From JBFIHF01 sp964411125 (GTDB taxonomy: Bacteria > Myxococcota_A > Bradymonadia > Bradymonadales > Bradymonadaceae), in the NCBI GenBank assembly GCA_964411125.1, contig CAYPJU010000008.1:54529-118528 (forward strand): DNA of 64,000 nucleotides, given 5' to 3'. The notes under the pieces were generated by a model. The model had not been told where the DNA came from. It ran no database searches and was given only the letters and a program-made list of their open reading frames with translations. How positions within the stretch are numbered: the first letter of the stretch is position 1; each line of letters begins with the position of its first letter. This document shows, one piece after another, positions 35,962 through 43,933 of the stretch. Made by a program: the position numbers and the translations under genes.

Positions 35962-37515
35962 TCAGCTTCGCAGATAGTGGTCCAGCGTCCCGAAAATCCA
36001 GCGGCGGGTCTGCGGCGAGCAGTGTTGTCCGACCGCAATCTGAGCCCCGGTTTCGGTCTGCAAGAAGAGTTCGGAGCCCTCGAGGCGCAGTCGGTGAACA
36101 CTCCCCGACAACTCGCGGCGCACTTTCCCGTGGGCGAACATGTGGTGGAACTTCCCGCCCCGCATCATCTGCAGTCGCTCGTTGGGCCCGCCCGCCCAGA
36201 ATTGCGCGACGACGAGCCCTACCAGAAGCCCGATCACGGCGTAGGGCCAGTAGAGCAGCTTGATCGCGAGGAAGATCCCCACCGCAAGCCCGATCGACGA
36301 ACAGATCAGCCGCGGCGCCAGGGACGAGTGCGACATGTCGACGACGAGGTCGTCGCCGCTCCAGAGGAGCCGCGCGTCAGCATCCGGAGGGCGCTGGATC
36401 ACCTTCGACGGCGCGGGTCTCGTCGCGAGCGGAAGCAAACCGTGCATCGCGTCGAGCGCCGCGATAGCCGAGGTCGCCGAAGCGAATCGGTCCTCGAGCG
36501 CCGGCGCGACGAGCCGGTCGACGAAGTCGGCGAATGGAGTCGGAAGATTCCCCGCCAGCGACCGCCAGTCGAGCGCCAACCTTCGCGTCGGCAGACGCGA
36601 GGGATGCTCGTGCGTGAGTAGATGGATGAGCGTGGCCCCCAACGCGTAGAGGTCGGACTGGGGCGTCGCGCGCCCCGACAACTGTTCGGGGGGCATGAAG
36701 CCGCTCGTCCCGACCACGGTGGACCCTCCCTCCTCTCCCCGGTTCGCGAGCTGTACGGCCCCGAAGTCGACCAGCGAGAAACGCCCCGCGTGCCACACGA
36801 TGTTCGACGGCTTCAGATCGCGGTGAACCACGGGCGGGTTGAGACCGTGCAGGTATTCGAGCACCCGAAGCAGCGCGCGAGCGAACTTCTCGAGCTCGCG
36901 GATCGGCATCGTGTCACCGCGCGCGATGATCACGTCGAGCCCCTCGCCGGGGACGAACTCCTGCACCAGGAAGAACCGGGGTTGCCCCTCGGTCTCCTCC
37001 AGGCGAAACGAGTCGATGAACTTCGGAATCGCGGGATGGTCGAGCTGCCTCAGGACCTTCGCCTCGCGTTCGAAGAGCTCGAGCGACTTCCACGACTGCA
37101 CACGCGCAAACACCATCTCTTTGATGGCGACGTGGTCCCCCGATTCGCGGTCGCGCGCCAGATACGTGTTCCCCTGCGAGCCGCTGCCGAGCTCCTTGAG
37201 CAATTCGTAGCGTTCGTCGACGACCTCGATGACAGGGAGGTCCTCGACCTCGTCCTCCACCGACCACTCGTGGCGAACGGCCTTCTTATGGGGGCGCGCT
37301 TCTGGGGCCGAGGGGTCCTGCGTCGTCGGCTGATCGTCGAGCTCCCGCACGACCTCCGCCTCGACGATGTAGCGCATGATGTCGCGCTCGTCGGGGTCGA
37401 GCTTGCCGTCCCCGTTGCGGTCGTAGCGAGCAACGACGTCAGGGGTGTTGAGCATCGCGTCGAGGCGCCGAGCGACCTCGATCCGGATCCTGTCGGCGAC
37501 CGCAGATTCGGACAT
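35962..37515 (-). CDS. Ser/Thr protein kinase with N-terminal EF-hand and C-terminal membrane helices
   Basis: A 517-residue protein. Near residue 32 is one EF-hand loop (DRNGDGKLDPDE). The kinase domain (about 100-365) has GSGSQGNTYLA, the Lys in VAIKEM, HRDLKPSN, DFG (LVDFGAVQL) and GTSGFMPPEQL: all the catalytic elements of bacterial eukaryotic-like kinases. Two hydrophobic helices follow (SSIGLAVGIFLAIKLL and PYAVIGLLVGLVVAQFW), then a short C-terminal domain. The EF-hand suggests calcium control. The frame opens GTG-ATG at 37518/37515; I use the ATG. The Shine-Dalgarno is weak. Confidence 0.9.
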   Translation of the reverse strand: MSESAVADRIRIEVARRLDAMLNTPDVVARYDRNGDGKLDPDERDIMRYIVEAEVVRELDDQPTTQDPSAPEARPHKKAVRHEWSVEDEVEDLPVIEVVDERYELLKELGSGSQGNTYLARDRESGDHVAIKEMVFARVQSWKSLELFEREAKVLRQLDHPAIPKFIDSFRLEETEGQPRFFLVQEFVPGEGLDVIIARGDTMPIRELEKFARALLRVLEYLHGLNPPVVHRDLKPSNIVWHAGRFSLVDFGAVQLANRGEEGGSTVVGTSGFMPPEQLSGRATPQSDLYALGATLIHLLTHEHPSRLPTRRLALDWRSLAGNLPTPFADFVDRLVAPALEDRFASATSAIAALDAMHGLLPLATRPAPSKVIQRPPDADARLLWSGDDLVVDMSHSSLAPRLICSSIGLAVGIFLAIKLLYWPYAVIGLLVGLVVAQFWAGGPNERLQMMRGGKFHHMFAHGKVRRELSGSVHRLRLEGSELFLQTETGAQIAVGQHCSPQTRRWIFGTLDHYLRS

Positions 37516-37542
37516 CACAAACCCGCTGGAGACTTCCGCCTA

Positions 37543-37577
37543 CAAAAAGAAGAGGCGCGACGATGGCTCGCCGCGCC
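37543..37577 (-). terminator. Terminator for the DUF1501 gene
   Basis: Read on the minus strand, a 10-bp stem with one mismatch (37568-37577 with 37554-37563) and a four-base loop is followed by TCTTCTTTTTG. It lies just after the DUF1501 stop at 37599 and before the kinase gene. Confidence 0.75.
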
Positions 37578-37598
37578 CGGATTCGTTCGGGCCCATGG

Positions 37599-38852
37599 TC
37601 AACTGAAGAGGTCCAGGTACTGGTCCACGTCGAGGGGGAACGCCGCCGAAATCTCGGTCCCGTCGATGCCGGCGAGCTTCCGCAGGCACCAGTGGACGTG
37701 ACCCGGCTCGATGCGAACACCCGCGTCGGAAACCTGCAACGTGCCCGGATCGACGGGCTTGATCTTGTGCTCGTACTCCGTGGCGCCAATCGTGCGGTTG
37801 CCCCGAATCCCCTTGCCCATGAGGATCATCGACGTGACCGACCAGTGGTCCTTTCCGTTCCCGTCGTTGTACCGCGGAGTCCGCCCGAAGTCGGACCCGA
37901 CGATGACGACGACGTTGTCGGCGATGCCCTGACGGTCAGCCTCTTCCCAGATGTAGTCCACACCGTCCCACAACTGGGTGAGCCGCGGGAGGTGATTGTT
38001 GTCGTGGTTACCGTGGGTGTCGAACCCGCCAATCGACAGAGTGGCGGAAACACATGCACCGGACTTGTAGGCGGCGATTGCCAACTGCGCCTGGCGCTGA
38101 ATCTGCCCATCCGGCTGATTGTCTCGGTCGAGGTTCTCGAGCAGCGTCGCGAGGACGTTGTCCGACGACCGCGCGAGGTGAAGCGTGCCGATCGACTTCT
38201 CGAGTTTGGGAAGTCGTTGCACTCCCTTCATCGCCTCGAGGCGCGAGCGCTGGGCCTGCTCGATCCGCTGCATCGTCTCGGCGGAATGGAACGTCCGATC
38301 GTCGTTGATCCGGTTGTAGTCCGCGATCCGCTCGAACGCGTTGACGTTCCCGACGCGCGTCCGCGGAGCAGCGCCCGCGGTCGTGTCGTAGAAACCGTTG
38401 GTGACGAAGGCCATCGGCAGCCCGAGCCCGTACTGCGCCGCGACGAGTGCACCGAAGGCGGGGAAGCCCTCGTCGAGCTTGCCCGAACCGACGATCCGGC
38501 GCCCCGAATCGTGTCCGTTGGTCTGCGTGTCGATACCGTTGATGACGAGCATCTTTTCGTAGTGCTTCTGAGCGAACGCCGCGTAGCTCGTGACGGGAGC
38601 GTAGGCGATGTTGCCCGCCTGGCCGATGTCGGCAGCGGCGAACGATCGGTTCATCGCGTCGGCGTCGTCCTCGCTCGTCATGTAACCTTTCGGGTCGCAG
38701 AACGAGGTCGGGTCCCATCCACCGCTGGCACCCACGAAGATGTAGAGCGGTCCCGTGTACGCTTCCTGAGCGGCGGCTTCTCGGAACGGAAGCGGTGACG
38801 CGAGCGCGAGCCCGGTTGCACCGGCCAATTTCATGAAATCTCGGCGGTTCAT
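37599..38852 (-). CDS. DUF1501-family protein with Tat signal
   Basis: A 417-residue exported protein. It opens MNRRDFMKLAGATGLALASP, a twin-arginine signal, with GAGGAGTGG upstream of the ATG at 38852. The body has DUF1501 motifs (GGWDPTSFCDPKG, then VGSDFGRTPRYNDGNGKDHW and GIRGNRTIGATEYE), a domain with an alkaline-phosphatase/sulfatase-like fold common in Planctomycetes and Myxococcota. It starts 11 bp after the stop of the cytochrome-like gene, and these two families are usually paired. The reaction is unknown. Confidence 0.88.
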   Translation of the reverse strand: MNRRDFMKLAGATGLALASPLPFREAAAQEAYTGPLYIFVGASGGWDPTSFCDPKGYMTSEDDADAMNRSFAAADIGQAGNIAYAPVTSYAAFAQKHYEKMLVINGIDTQTNGHDSGRRIVGSGKLDEGFPAFGALVAAQYGLGLPMAFVTNGFYDTTAGAAPRTRVGNVNAFERIADYNRINDDRTFHSAETMQRIEQAQRSRLEAMKGVQRLPKLEKSIGTLHLARSSDNVLATLLENLDRDNQPDGQIQRQAQLAIAAYKSGACVSATLSIGGFDTHGNHDNNHLPRLTQLWDGVDYIWEEADRQGIADNVVVIVGSDFGRTPRYNDGNGKDHWSVTSMILMGKGIRGNRTIGATEYEHKIKPVDPGTLQVSDAGVRIEPGHVHWCLRKLAGIDGTEISAAFPLDVDQYLDLFS

Positions 38853-38863
38853 AGTGCCACTCC

Positions 38864-41167
38864 TCACTCGTACAGGAACTTGTAGTCGGCCAGCAGGTAC
38901 GTGACGACGGCGGTCCATGCGCGGATGGAGTAGTCGTCGTCGGAGGTGATCTGCTGTTCTTCGGGGAGCTCGACTCCGAACATGTCCGTCTCGGCGCGGC
39001 ATTCACGCGCGAGGTCGGGACGCTCGGGGTTGTTCGCTCCCTCTTGCCAGGTGTCGACGAAGAGTTCGTACGTACGATCGATCTCCGGATCGTTCGCCGG
39101 CAGCCACTCGCCGAGGATGTGATAGTGCAGATGCTGGATGTTCTTGCGGATCGCCGTCTCGGCCTCCGCGATCGCGAATCCCTCGGGCGTCAGCGGGACG
39201 AAGCCCGGCTCGACGTAGGGGAAGTAGCGACGACGGTCCGGCTCCTGCGTGAAATCGCGCGCGACCGTCCGGCACGACATCTCGTTCGCCATCCGATACT
39301 GGATGCCGGACATGATGCCGTTCGGCTCGGTAATGCGCGCGATGACGTCGTCGGAATCGATGCCTCCGTAGAGGATCAGGTACTCGTTCTCCTGCAGCAG
39401 GTACGGATCGCCGTCGCGGTCCGTCCAGCGCATCCCCGTGACCGCCGTGATCTTGCGATCGAGCAGCTCCGGAGTCAGCAAGCGCCCGCTACCGAGCTCC
39501 CCGACCTCCAGCACCTTCTGCGGGTCGTTGCTCTCGTGCGTCTTCGCCCGGAAGTACGGGGACTTCACGATCTCCTTGACGATCGTCTTCAGGTTGAAGT
39601 TGGTGTCGATGAACTGCTGCGCGATCGACGTGAAGAGTCGGTCCTGCACCTCGTACTGAAGCAGCTTCTGCTTGTAGAGCGGATCGGTCCCGTCGTTGGG
39701 GAAGAGGATCGGCTCGTTGCCGGTGATGCCCCGGTACATGTGATGCACCATCGCGGTCGCGAAGCGGTGGTCGCTCGCCACGTAAGCGGCGAGCCGCTGG
39801 GCGGCCCGTGGGATGTCGGCATCGTTCAGCTTCGTATCGGCGAAGCCGGGATGCACCATCTCGGCGTACCAGCCCTCTTCGCGAGGATTGAAGTTCCCGT
39901 CCTCGTCCCAGTTCTGGAGCATTCCCGCTACGGGGTCGATGACCGCGTGGCACGAATTGCAGTTGGGGTTGTTCACGGTCGGGTTGTGCCCGGTGATCGA
40001 ACTCGGGTCGATCGGCCGCTCCGCGAGCTTCAGCACGTCCGTCGCCAGGAAGAACCAGTAGACCATGCGTGACCGATGGCGGTTGCGGTTCGTGTCCGTC
40101 GTCGGGAATCGGTTGAGCCACATCGGGTCGGTCAACACGCCGGCGTGCGGATGCTCCGGGATCTTGCCCGGCTGCCACTCTTCGGGGTCGTGGGGATCTT
40201 CCCACCGCAGGTCTTCGATCCCGTAGGCTCGCGCCGAGTACGGGTTCACGATCATGTAGTCGGCCGTCACGATCTGGGTGAACGGGAGGTCGTTCTCGAC
40301 GAGATAACTCGCGAGCTTGAGCGGCGAGATGGCGACCGAATCGTTCGTGTACTCCCGCGCACCTTCGAGGAACGCGGGGTTCACCGTGGCGTACTTGTCT
40401 GGTGGATCGTCGTCGTCCGCCATGTACCAGCGAGCGTCGGGATAGAAATCGTCGTCGAGCAGGTCGACCGCGTTGTCACGGCCGAGGTAGCGCTCCACGA
40501 GGAACATGTCGTTGAAGATCTCCTCGATGCGGGTGAAGAACGCTTCCTCCCCCATCAGCAGGTCCAGCTCGACGTCGAGGGCTTCCACGCCTCCCGTCTG
40601 GATTCGGAACTCTTCGGCCGCCGTAGGCAGGCGACCGGCGAGGTTCAGACTCGCCTTTCGGAACGTCTCTTCGGGGGTCAACAGGACGACCCCGTCGAGG
40701 TGCTCCTGCGCGGCGGTCGATTCCCCGCAGGTCACCGGTTCCTTGAACCGTTCGACCAGCTCCTCGAGCGCCGCATACTCTTCCGAGCCTACGGGGGCGA
40801 GAGATCCGCCCTCGTGGACGACTCCATCTTGGGACGGCTTGATGAGCAGGAGCGACTTGCCTTCTCGCTCGAACGCGGCGACGTCGCGCATGACGGCCAT
40901 GTTCGCGTCGAGGAAGTCGGGCGTCGTGTCCGGCTGCAGGATGAACTTCGTGTTCTGGGCGACACCGCTGACGGTGTGGCAGCCGATACAACCGTCACCG
41001 CTCCCTACGAACGTCCAGACCTCGTTCTGAAAATAGGTCCGGTCGTCCACGCAAGCGCCGTCCTCTCCTCCTCCGCCTTCACCGCCCTTGCAGGCGGTCA
41101 CGGAGAGGGACGCGACGCATGCACTCAGGATCAGTCCGATCCCGATTCGCTTCGAGCGTGCTCTCAT
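38864..41167 (-). CDS. Lipoprotein with two CxxCH heme motifs (DUF1588-like)
   Basis: A 767-residue predicted lipoprotein. I start at the ATG at 41167 (GGAGGAG upstream; MRARSKRIGIGLILSAC). A CIGCH motif lies near residue 60 and CNSCHAVIDPVAGMLQNWDEDG near 400; the second matches the DUF1588 motif, and both could bind heme c. Helical regions between them (ETFRKASLNLAGRLP) resemble the DUF1592/DUF1549 family architecture. Such proteins pair with DUF1501 or DUF1552 genes, as here, and are thought to act in extracytoplasmic electron transfer or polymer breakdown; the substrate is unproven. Confidence 0.85.
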   Translation of the reverse strand: MRARSKRIGIGLILSACVASLSVTACKGGEGGGGEDGACVDDRTYFQNEVWTFVGSGDGCIGCHTVSGVAQNTKFILQPDTTPDFLDANMAVMRDVAAFEREGKSLLLIKPSQDGVVHEGGSLAPVGSEEYAALEELVERFKEPVTCGESTAAQEHLDGVVLLTPEETFRKASLNLAGRLPTAAEEFRIQTGGVEALDVELDLLMGEEAFFTRIEEIFNDMFLVERYLGRDNAVDLLDDDFYPDARWYMADDDDPPDKYATVNPAFLEGAREYTNDSVAISPLKLASYLVENDLPFTQIVTADYMIVNPYSARAYGIEDLRWEDPHDPEEWQPGKIPEHPHAGVLTDPMWLNRFPTTDTNRNRHRSRMVYWFFLATDVLKLAERPIDPSSITGHNPTVNNPNCNSCHAVIDPVAGMLQNWDEDGNFNPREEGWYAEMVHPGFADTKLNDADIPRAAQRLAAYVASDHRFATAMVHHMYRGITGNEPILFPNDGTDPLYKQKLLQYEVQDRLFTSIAQQFIDTNFNLKTIVKEIVKSPYFRAKTHESNDPQKVLEVGELGSGRLLTPELLDRKITAVTGMRWTDRDGDPYLLQENEYLILYGGIDSDDVIARITEPNGIMSGIQYRMANEMSCRTVARDFTQEPDRRRYFPYVEPGFVPLTPEGFAIAEAETAIRKNIQHLHYHILGEWLPANDPEIDRTYELFVDTWQEGANNPERPDLARECRAETDMFGVELPEEQQITSDDDYSIRAWTAVVTYLLADYKFLYE

Positions 41168-41417
41168 CTTGGCTCCTCCACCATTTCTCACGAACATTCC
41201 TGCCCTGCAGTCGCGGGCACTTCATGTCGGTTGGATTTTTCGGCATTGACCTGACACAGAGGTTACCCGTCGACACTCGCCGGGTCAATTCCACCGCTCC
41301 CGTGGCGGGATACGAGGCCCGAAACACACGCACCGGAGCGTAGCCGGGGATTTTTGGAGCCGCCCCGCGACATCCGCTACTCTCGTCTTCACTGATCGAC
41401 CGAATGGGTGAAATGAC
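41168..41417. other. Divergent intergenic region
   Basis: These 250 bp separate the minus-strand cytochrome-like gene from the plus-strand beta-helix gene and must hold both promoters. I see no clear promoter pair, RNA gene or repeat. Confidence 0.4.
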
Positions 41418-42788
41418 ATGATCGCGACCGACCGAATCCTCCTCCTCCTCCTCGTCGCTTCCCTCGCCGCGTGCGGGAAGCCCGAAGAGTCGAACAATGG
41501 CGCCACCAACAACGGGGCCACCAACAACGGGATGACCAACAACGGGGCGGACGCCGGAGCGACCAACTCCGGCGACGACGCGGGTTCGGTCGACATGGGC
41601 GACGACACGGGCCCTCTCGAACCCCCGTACGAGGATTGCTCGGTCACGATCAGGCCGAGCGCGTCGGCCGACGAAAACTACGCCACGATCCAAAACGCCC
41701 TGTTCGATGCGGCGTCGGGCGACGTCGTATGCCTGGTCGACGGCGTCTACTCCATCGAAGAAGAGCTCTCCCTCGACGCGGCCCAGGTCGAGATTCGCGG
41801 TGAGAGCCGCGAAGGGACCATTCTCGACTTTTCGAATCAGGAGAGCGGCGCCAATGGAGTGTCGGCCACGAGCGACGACGTCGTCTTCGCCAACTTCACC
41901 GTGCGAAACACCCCCGGGGACGGGATCCGCGTCACCGACGCAGACGGCGTCACCTTCTCCAACATCGGTATCACGTGGTCACGCGGATCGGACACGATGA
42001 ACGGCGCCTACGGGCTCTACCCGGTGCAGTGCCAGAATGTCCTGATCGAGGACTCCATCGTCAGCTACGCATCCGACGCCGGAATCTACGTTGGCCAGTC
42101 GATGAACATCATCGTTCGCGACAACGAAGCGTTCGGGAACGTCGCCGGGATCGAAATCGAAAATTCGTCCAACGCCGACGTGCACGGCAACTACACGCAC
42201 GACAACACCGGCGGCCTGCTGATTTTCGACCTCCCCGGACCGCCGATTCAGGGCGGAAAACAGAACAAGATTCACGACAACGTCATCGAGAACAACAACC
42301 AGCCCAACTTCGCCGAGGCGGGGAACGTGGTGAGTCTGGTCCCCGCCGGCACGGGCATCCTCGTCCTGTCGTCCGACGAGAACGAGATTCACGGGAACAC
42401 GATCACCGGGAACTCGACCGCTGGCGTCGCCGTGGTCTCGTTCCAGACCACCGGCCTCGACTACGAATTCAACCCCGATTTCGACCCCTACGCCGAGGGG
42501 AACTGGGTCCACGACAACACGTTCGCCGACAACGGCATGGCCCCCAAAGGCTTCATGAAGCTCGTCGTCGACGAGGCGGGCATCGAAACCCTCGAAGACC
42601 TCCTGTGGGATGGCTGGGTGAGCCCCGACAAAGACAACTCCGACGGGTCTCTCACCAACTGCTTCTCGAACAACGGCGACGCCACCTATCGAATGTTCAA
42701 TGCAGCCGCCGGCTTCGCCGACCAGTCCACGGAGATCGGTGATAACGACTGTGAAGGAACGACGCTGCCGGCTACCATTCTGGAATGA
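41418..42788 (+). CDS. Parallel beta-helix lipoprotein (TIGR03805-like)
   Basis: A 456-residue predicted lipoprotein (MIATDRILLLLLVASLAACG). A short NNGAT repeat linker (15-bp period, about 41495-41550) leads to a right-handed parallel beta-helix with regular turns (GDGIRVTDADGVTFSNIGI, NVLIEDSIVSYASDAGIYVG, NIIVRDNEAFGN, NEIHGNTITGN). Members of this family occur next to SO2930-type diheme cytochromes, as here: the stop overlaps the next start by four bases (ATGA). It may bind a polysaccharide or act as a metal/periplasmic scaffold. Confidence 0.88.
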   Translation: MIATDRILLLLLVASLAACGKPEESNNGATNNGATNNGMTNNGADAGATNSGDDAGSVDMGDDTGPLEPPYEDCSVTIRPSASADENYATIQNALFDAASGDVVCLVDGVYSIEEELSLDAAQVEIRGESREGTILDFSNQESGANGVSATSDDVVFANFTVRNTPGDGIRVTDADGVTFSNIGITWSRGSDTMNGAYGLYPVQCQNVLIEDSIVSYASDAGIYVGQSMNIIVRDNEAFGNVAGIEIENSSNADVHGNYTHDNTGGLLIFDLPGPPIQGGKQNKIHDNVIENNNQPNFAEAGNVVSLVPAGTGILVLSSDENEIHGNTITGNSTAGVAVVSFQTTGLDYEFNPDFDPYAEGNWVHDNTFADNGMAPKGFMKLVVDEAGIETLEDLLWDGWVSPDKDNSDGSLTNCFSNNGDATYRMFNAAAGFADQSTEIGDNDCEGTTLPATILE

Positions 42789-43933
42789 TGCGTACCCAGG
42801 CCATCGTCGCCCTCTTCGTCTGCACCGCCGGCTGTAGCCAGCCGCAAGAACCCACCAAGGACATGGGCGGCTCCGACGTGCCGCTCGATTTCTCCGACGC
42901 CGCGGCCGATGGGGGAGCGGACATCGGGACCGATCTCGGCGGCCCCGATTGCGTCCCGACCGCATGGAGGCGCGGGGAGACGCCCCCCGCTACGCTGAGC
43001 GAATGGTGTCTCGACGGACGCGCTCTCCCCTTCGAGCCGGCCGCTGTGCTCTTCGCGGACGACTCGCTCAAGGAGCGATCGATCGTGATGCCCGAAGGCG
43101 GACGGATCGTGTTCGACGAGGACGAGCGCTGGACCTTTCCCGACGACACGATCCTCGTGAAGACATTCTATTACCTCGAGGACGAGCGGGACCCCTCCCG
43201 CGGCCGCCGACTTCTCGAAACTCGACTCATGGTGAAGTCGGAAGGCATCTGGGAGCCGATCATCTACGTGTGGAACGACGAGCAGACCGAAGCCGAGTTT
43301 CACCGGCTCGGTCAGTGGATCGACGTCGAGCGGATCGACGCCGACGGTGAGACCGTTCAGACGCGCTACCGCGTCCCCAACAAGAACCAGTGTGGCAGTT
43401 GTCACGATCAGAACGACGTACTCACCCCACTGGGGCCCCGCACGTTTCAACTGAACCACACCTACGACTACGGTGGCGAGGTAGGCACCGCCAACCAGCT
43501 CGAGCATTGGGAGAGCCTCGGATGGTTCGATCGCGGCGTCGGAGAGACCGACGCCCTCTTCTCCCTGGTGGACTTCACCGACGATTCGCAAGACCTCGAC
43601 GCACGAGCGCGCTCCTACCTCGAGGTGAATTGCGCCCACTGCCACAACAGCAACGGCGCTGCTGACCCGTCCGGTTTGAAGCTCAGCGTGACCGTCACGG
43701 AGCCGGCCGAGTTCGGTGTGTGCCGGCGCCCAGTCGCTGCGGGCGGGGGGTCCGGTGGACTTCTCTACGACATCTCCCCCGGCGACCCCGACAACTCGAT
43801 CCTCGTCTTTCGGATGAGCTCCACCGACCCCGAGATCAAGATGCCCGAGCTGCCGACGCAGACCGCCGACGACACGGGGGTCCTCCTGATGCGTGAATGG
43901 ATAGAACAGATGACCTACCCCCCATGCGAATGA
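42785..43933 (+). CDS. SO2930-family diheme c-type cytochrome lipoprotein (TIGR03806-like)
   Basis: A 382-residue predicted lipoprotein (MMRTQAIVALFVCTAGCSQ). Two heme c motifs are visible, CGSCH (NKNQCGSCHDQNDVLTPLG) and CAHCH (VNCAHCHNSNGAADPSG). Conserved blocks include WTFPDDTILVKTFYYLED and SSTDPEIKMPELP. The SO2930/HNE_0200 family is known to pair with the beta-helix protein encoded just upstream. It probably carries electrons in the periplasm; the partner is unknown. The last 10 bases overlap the FAD oxidoreductase gene. Confidence 0.9.
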   Translation: MMRTQAIVALFVCTAGCSQPQEPTKDMGGSDVPLDFSDAAADGGADIGTDLGGPDCVPTAWRRGETPPATLSEWCLDGRALPFEPAAVLFADDSLKERSIVMPEGGRIVFDEDERWTFPDDTILVKTFYYLEDERDPSRGRRLLETRLMVKSEGIWEPIIYVWNDEQTEAEFHRLGQWIDVERIDADGETVQTRYRVPNKNQCGSCHDQNDVLTPLGPRTFQLNHTYDYGGEVGTANQLEHWESLGWFDRGVGETDALFSLVDFTDDSQDLDARARSYLEVNCAHCHNSNGAADPSGLKLSVTVTEPAEFGVCRRPVAAGGGSGGLLYDISPGDPDNSILVFRMSSTDPEIKMPELPTQTADDTGVLLMREWIEQMTYPPCE

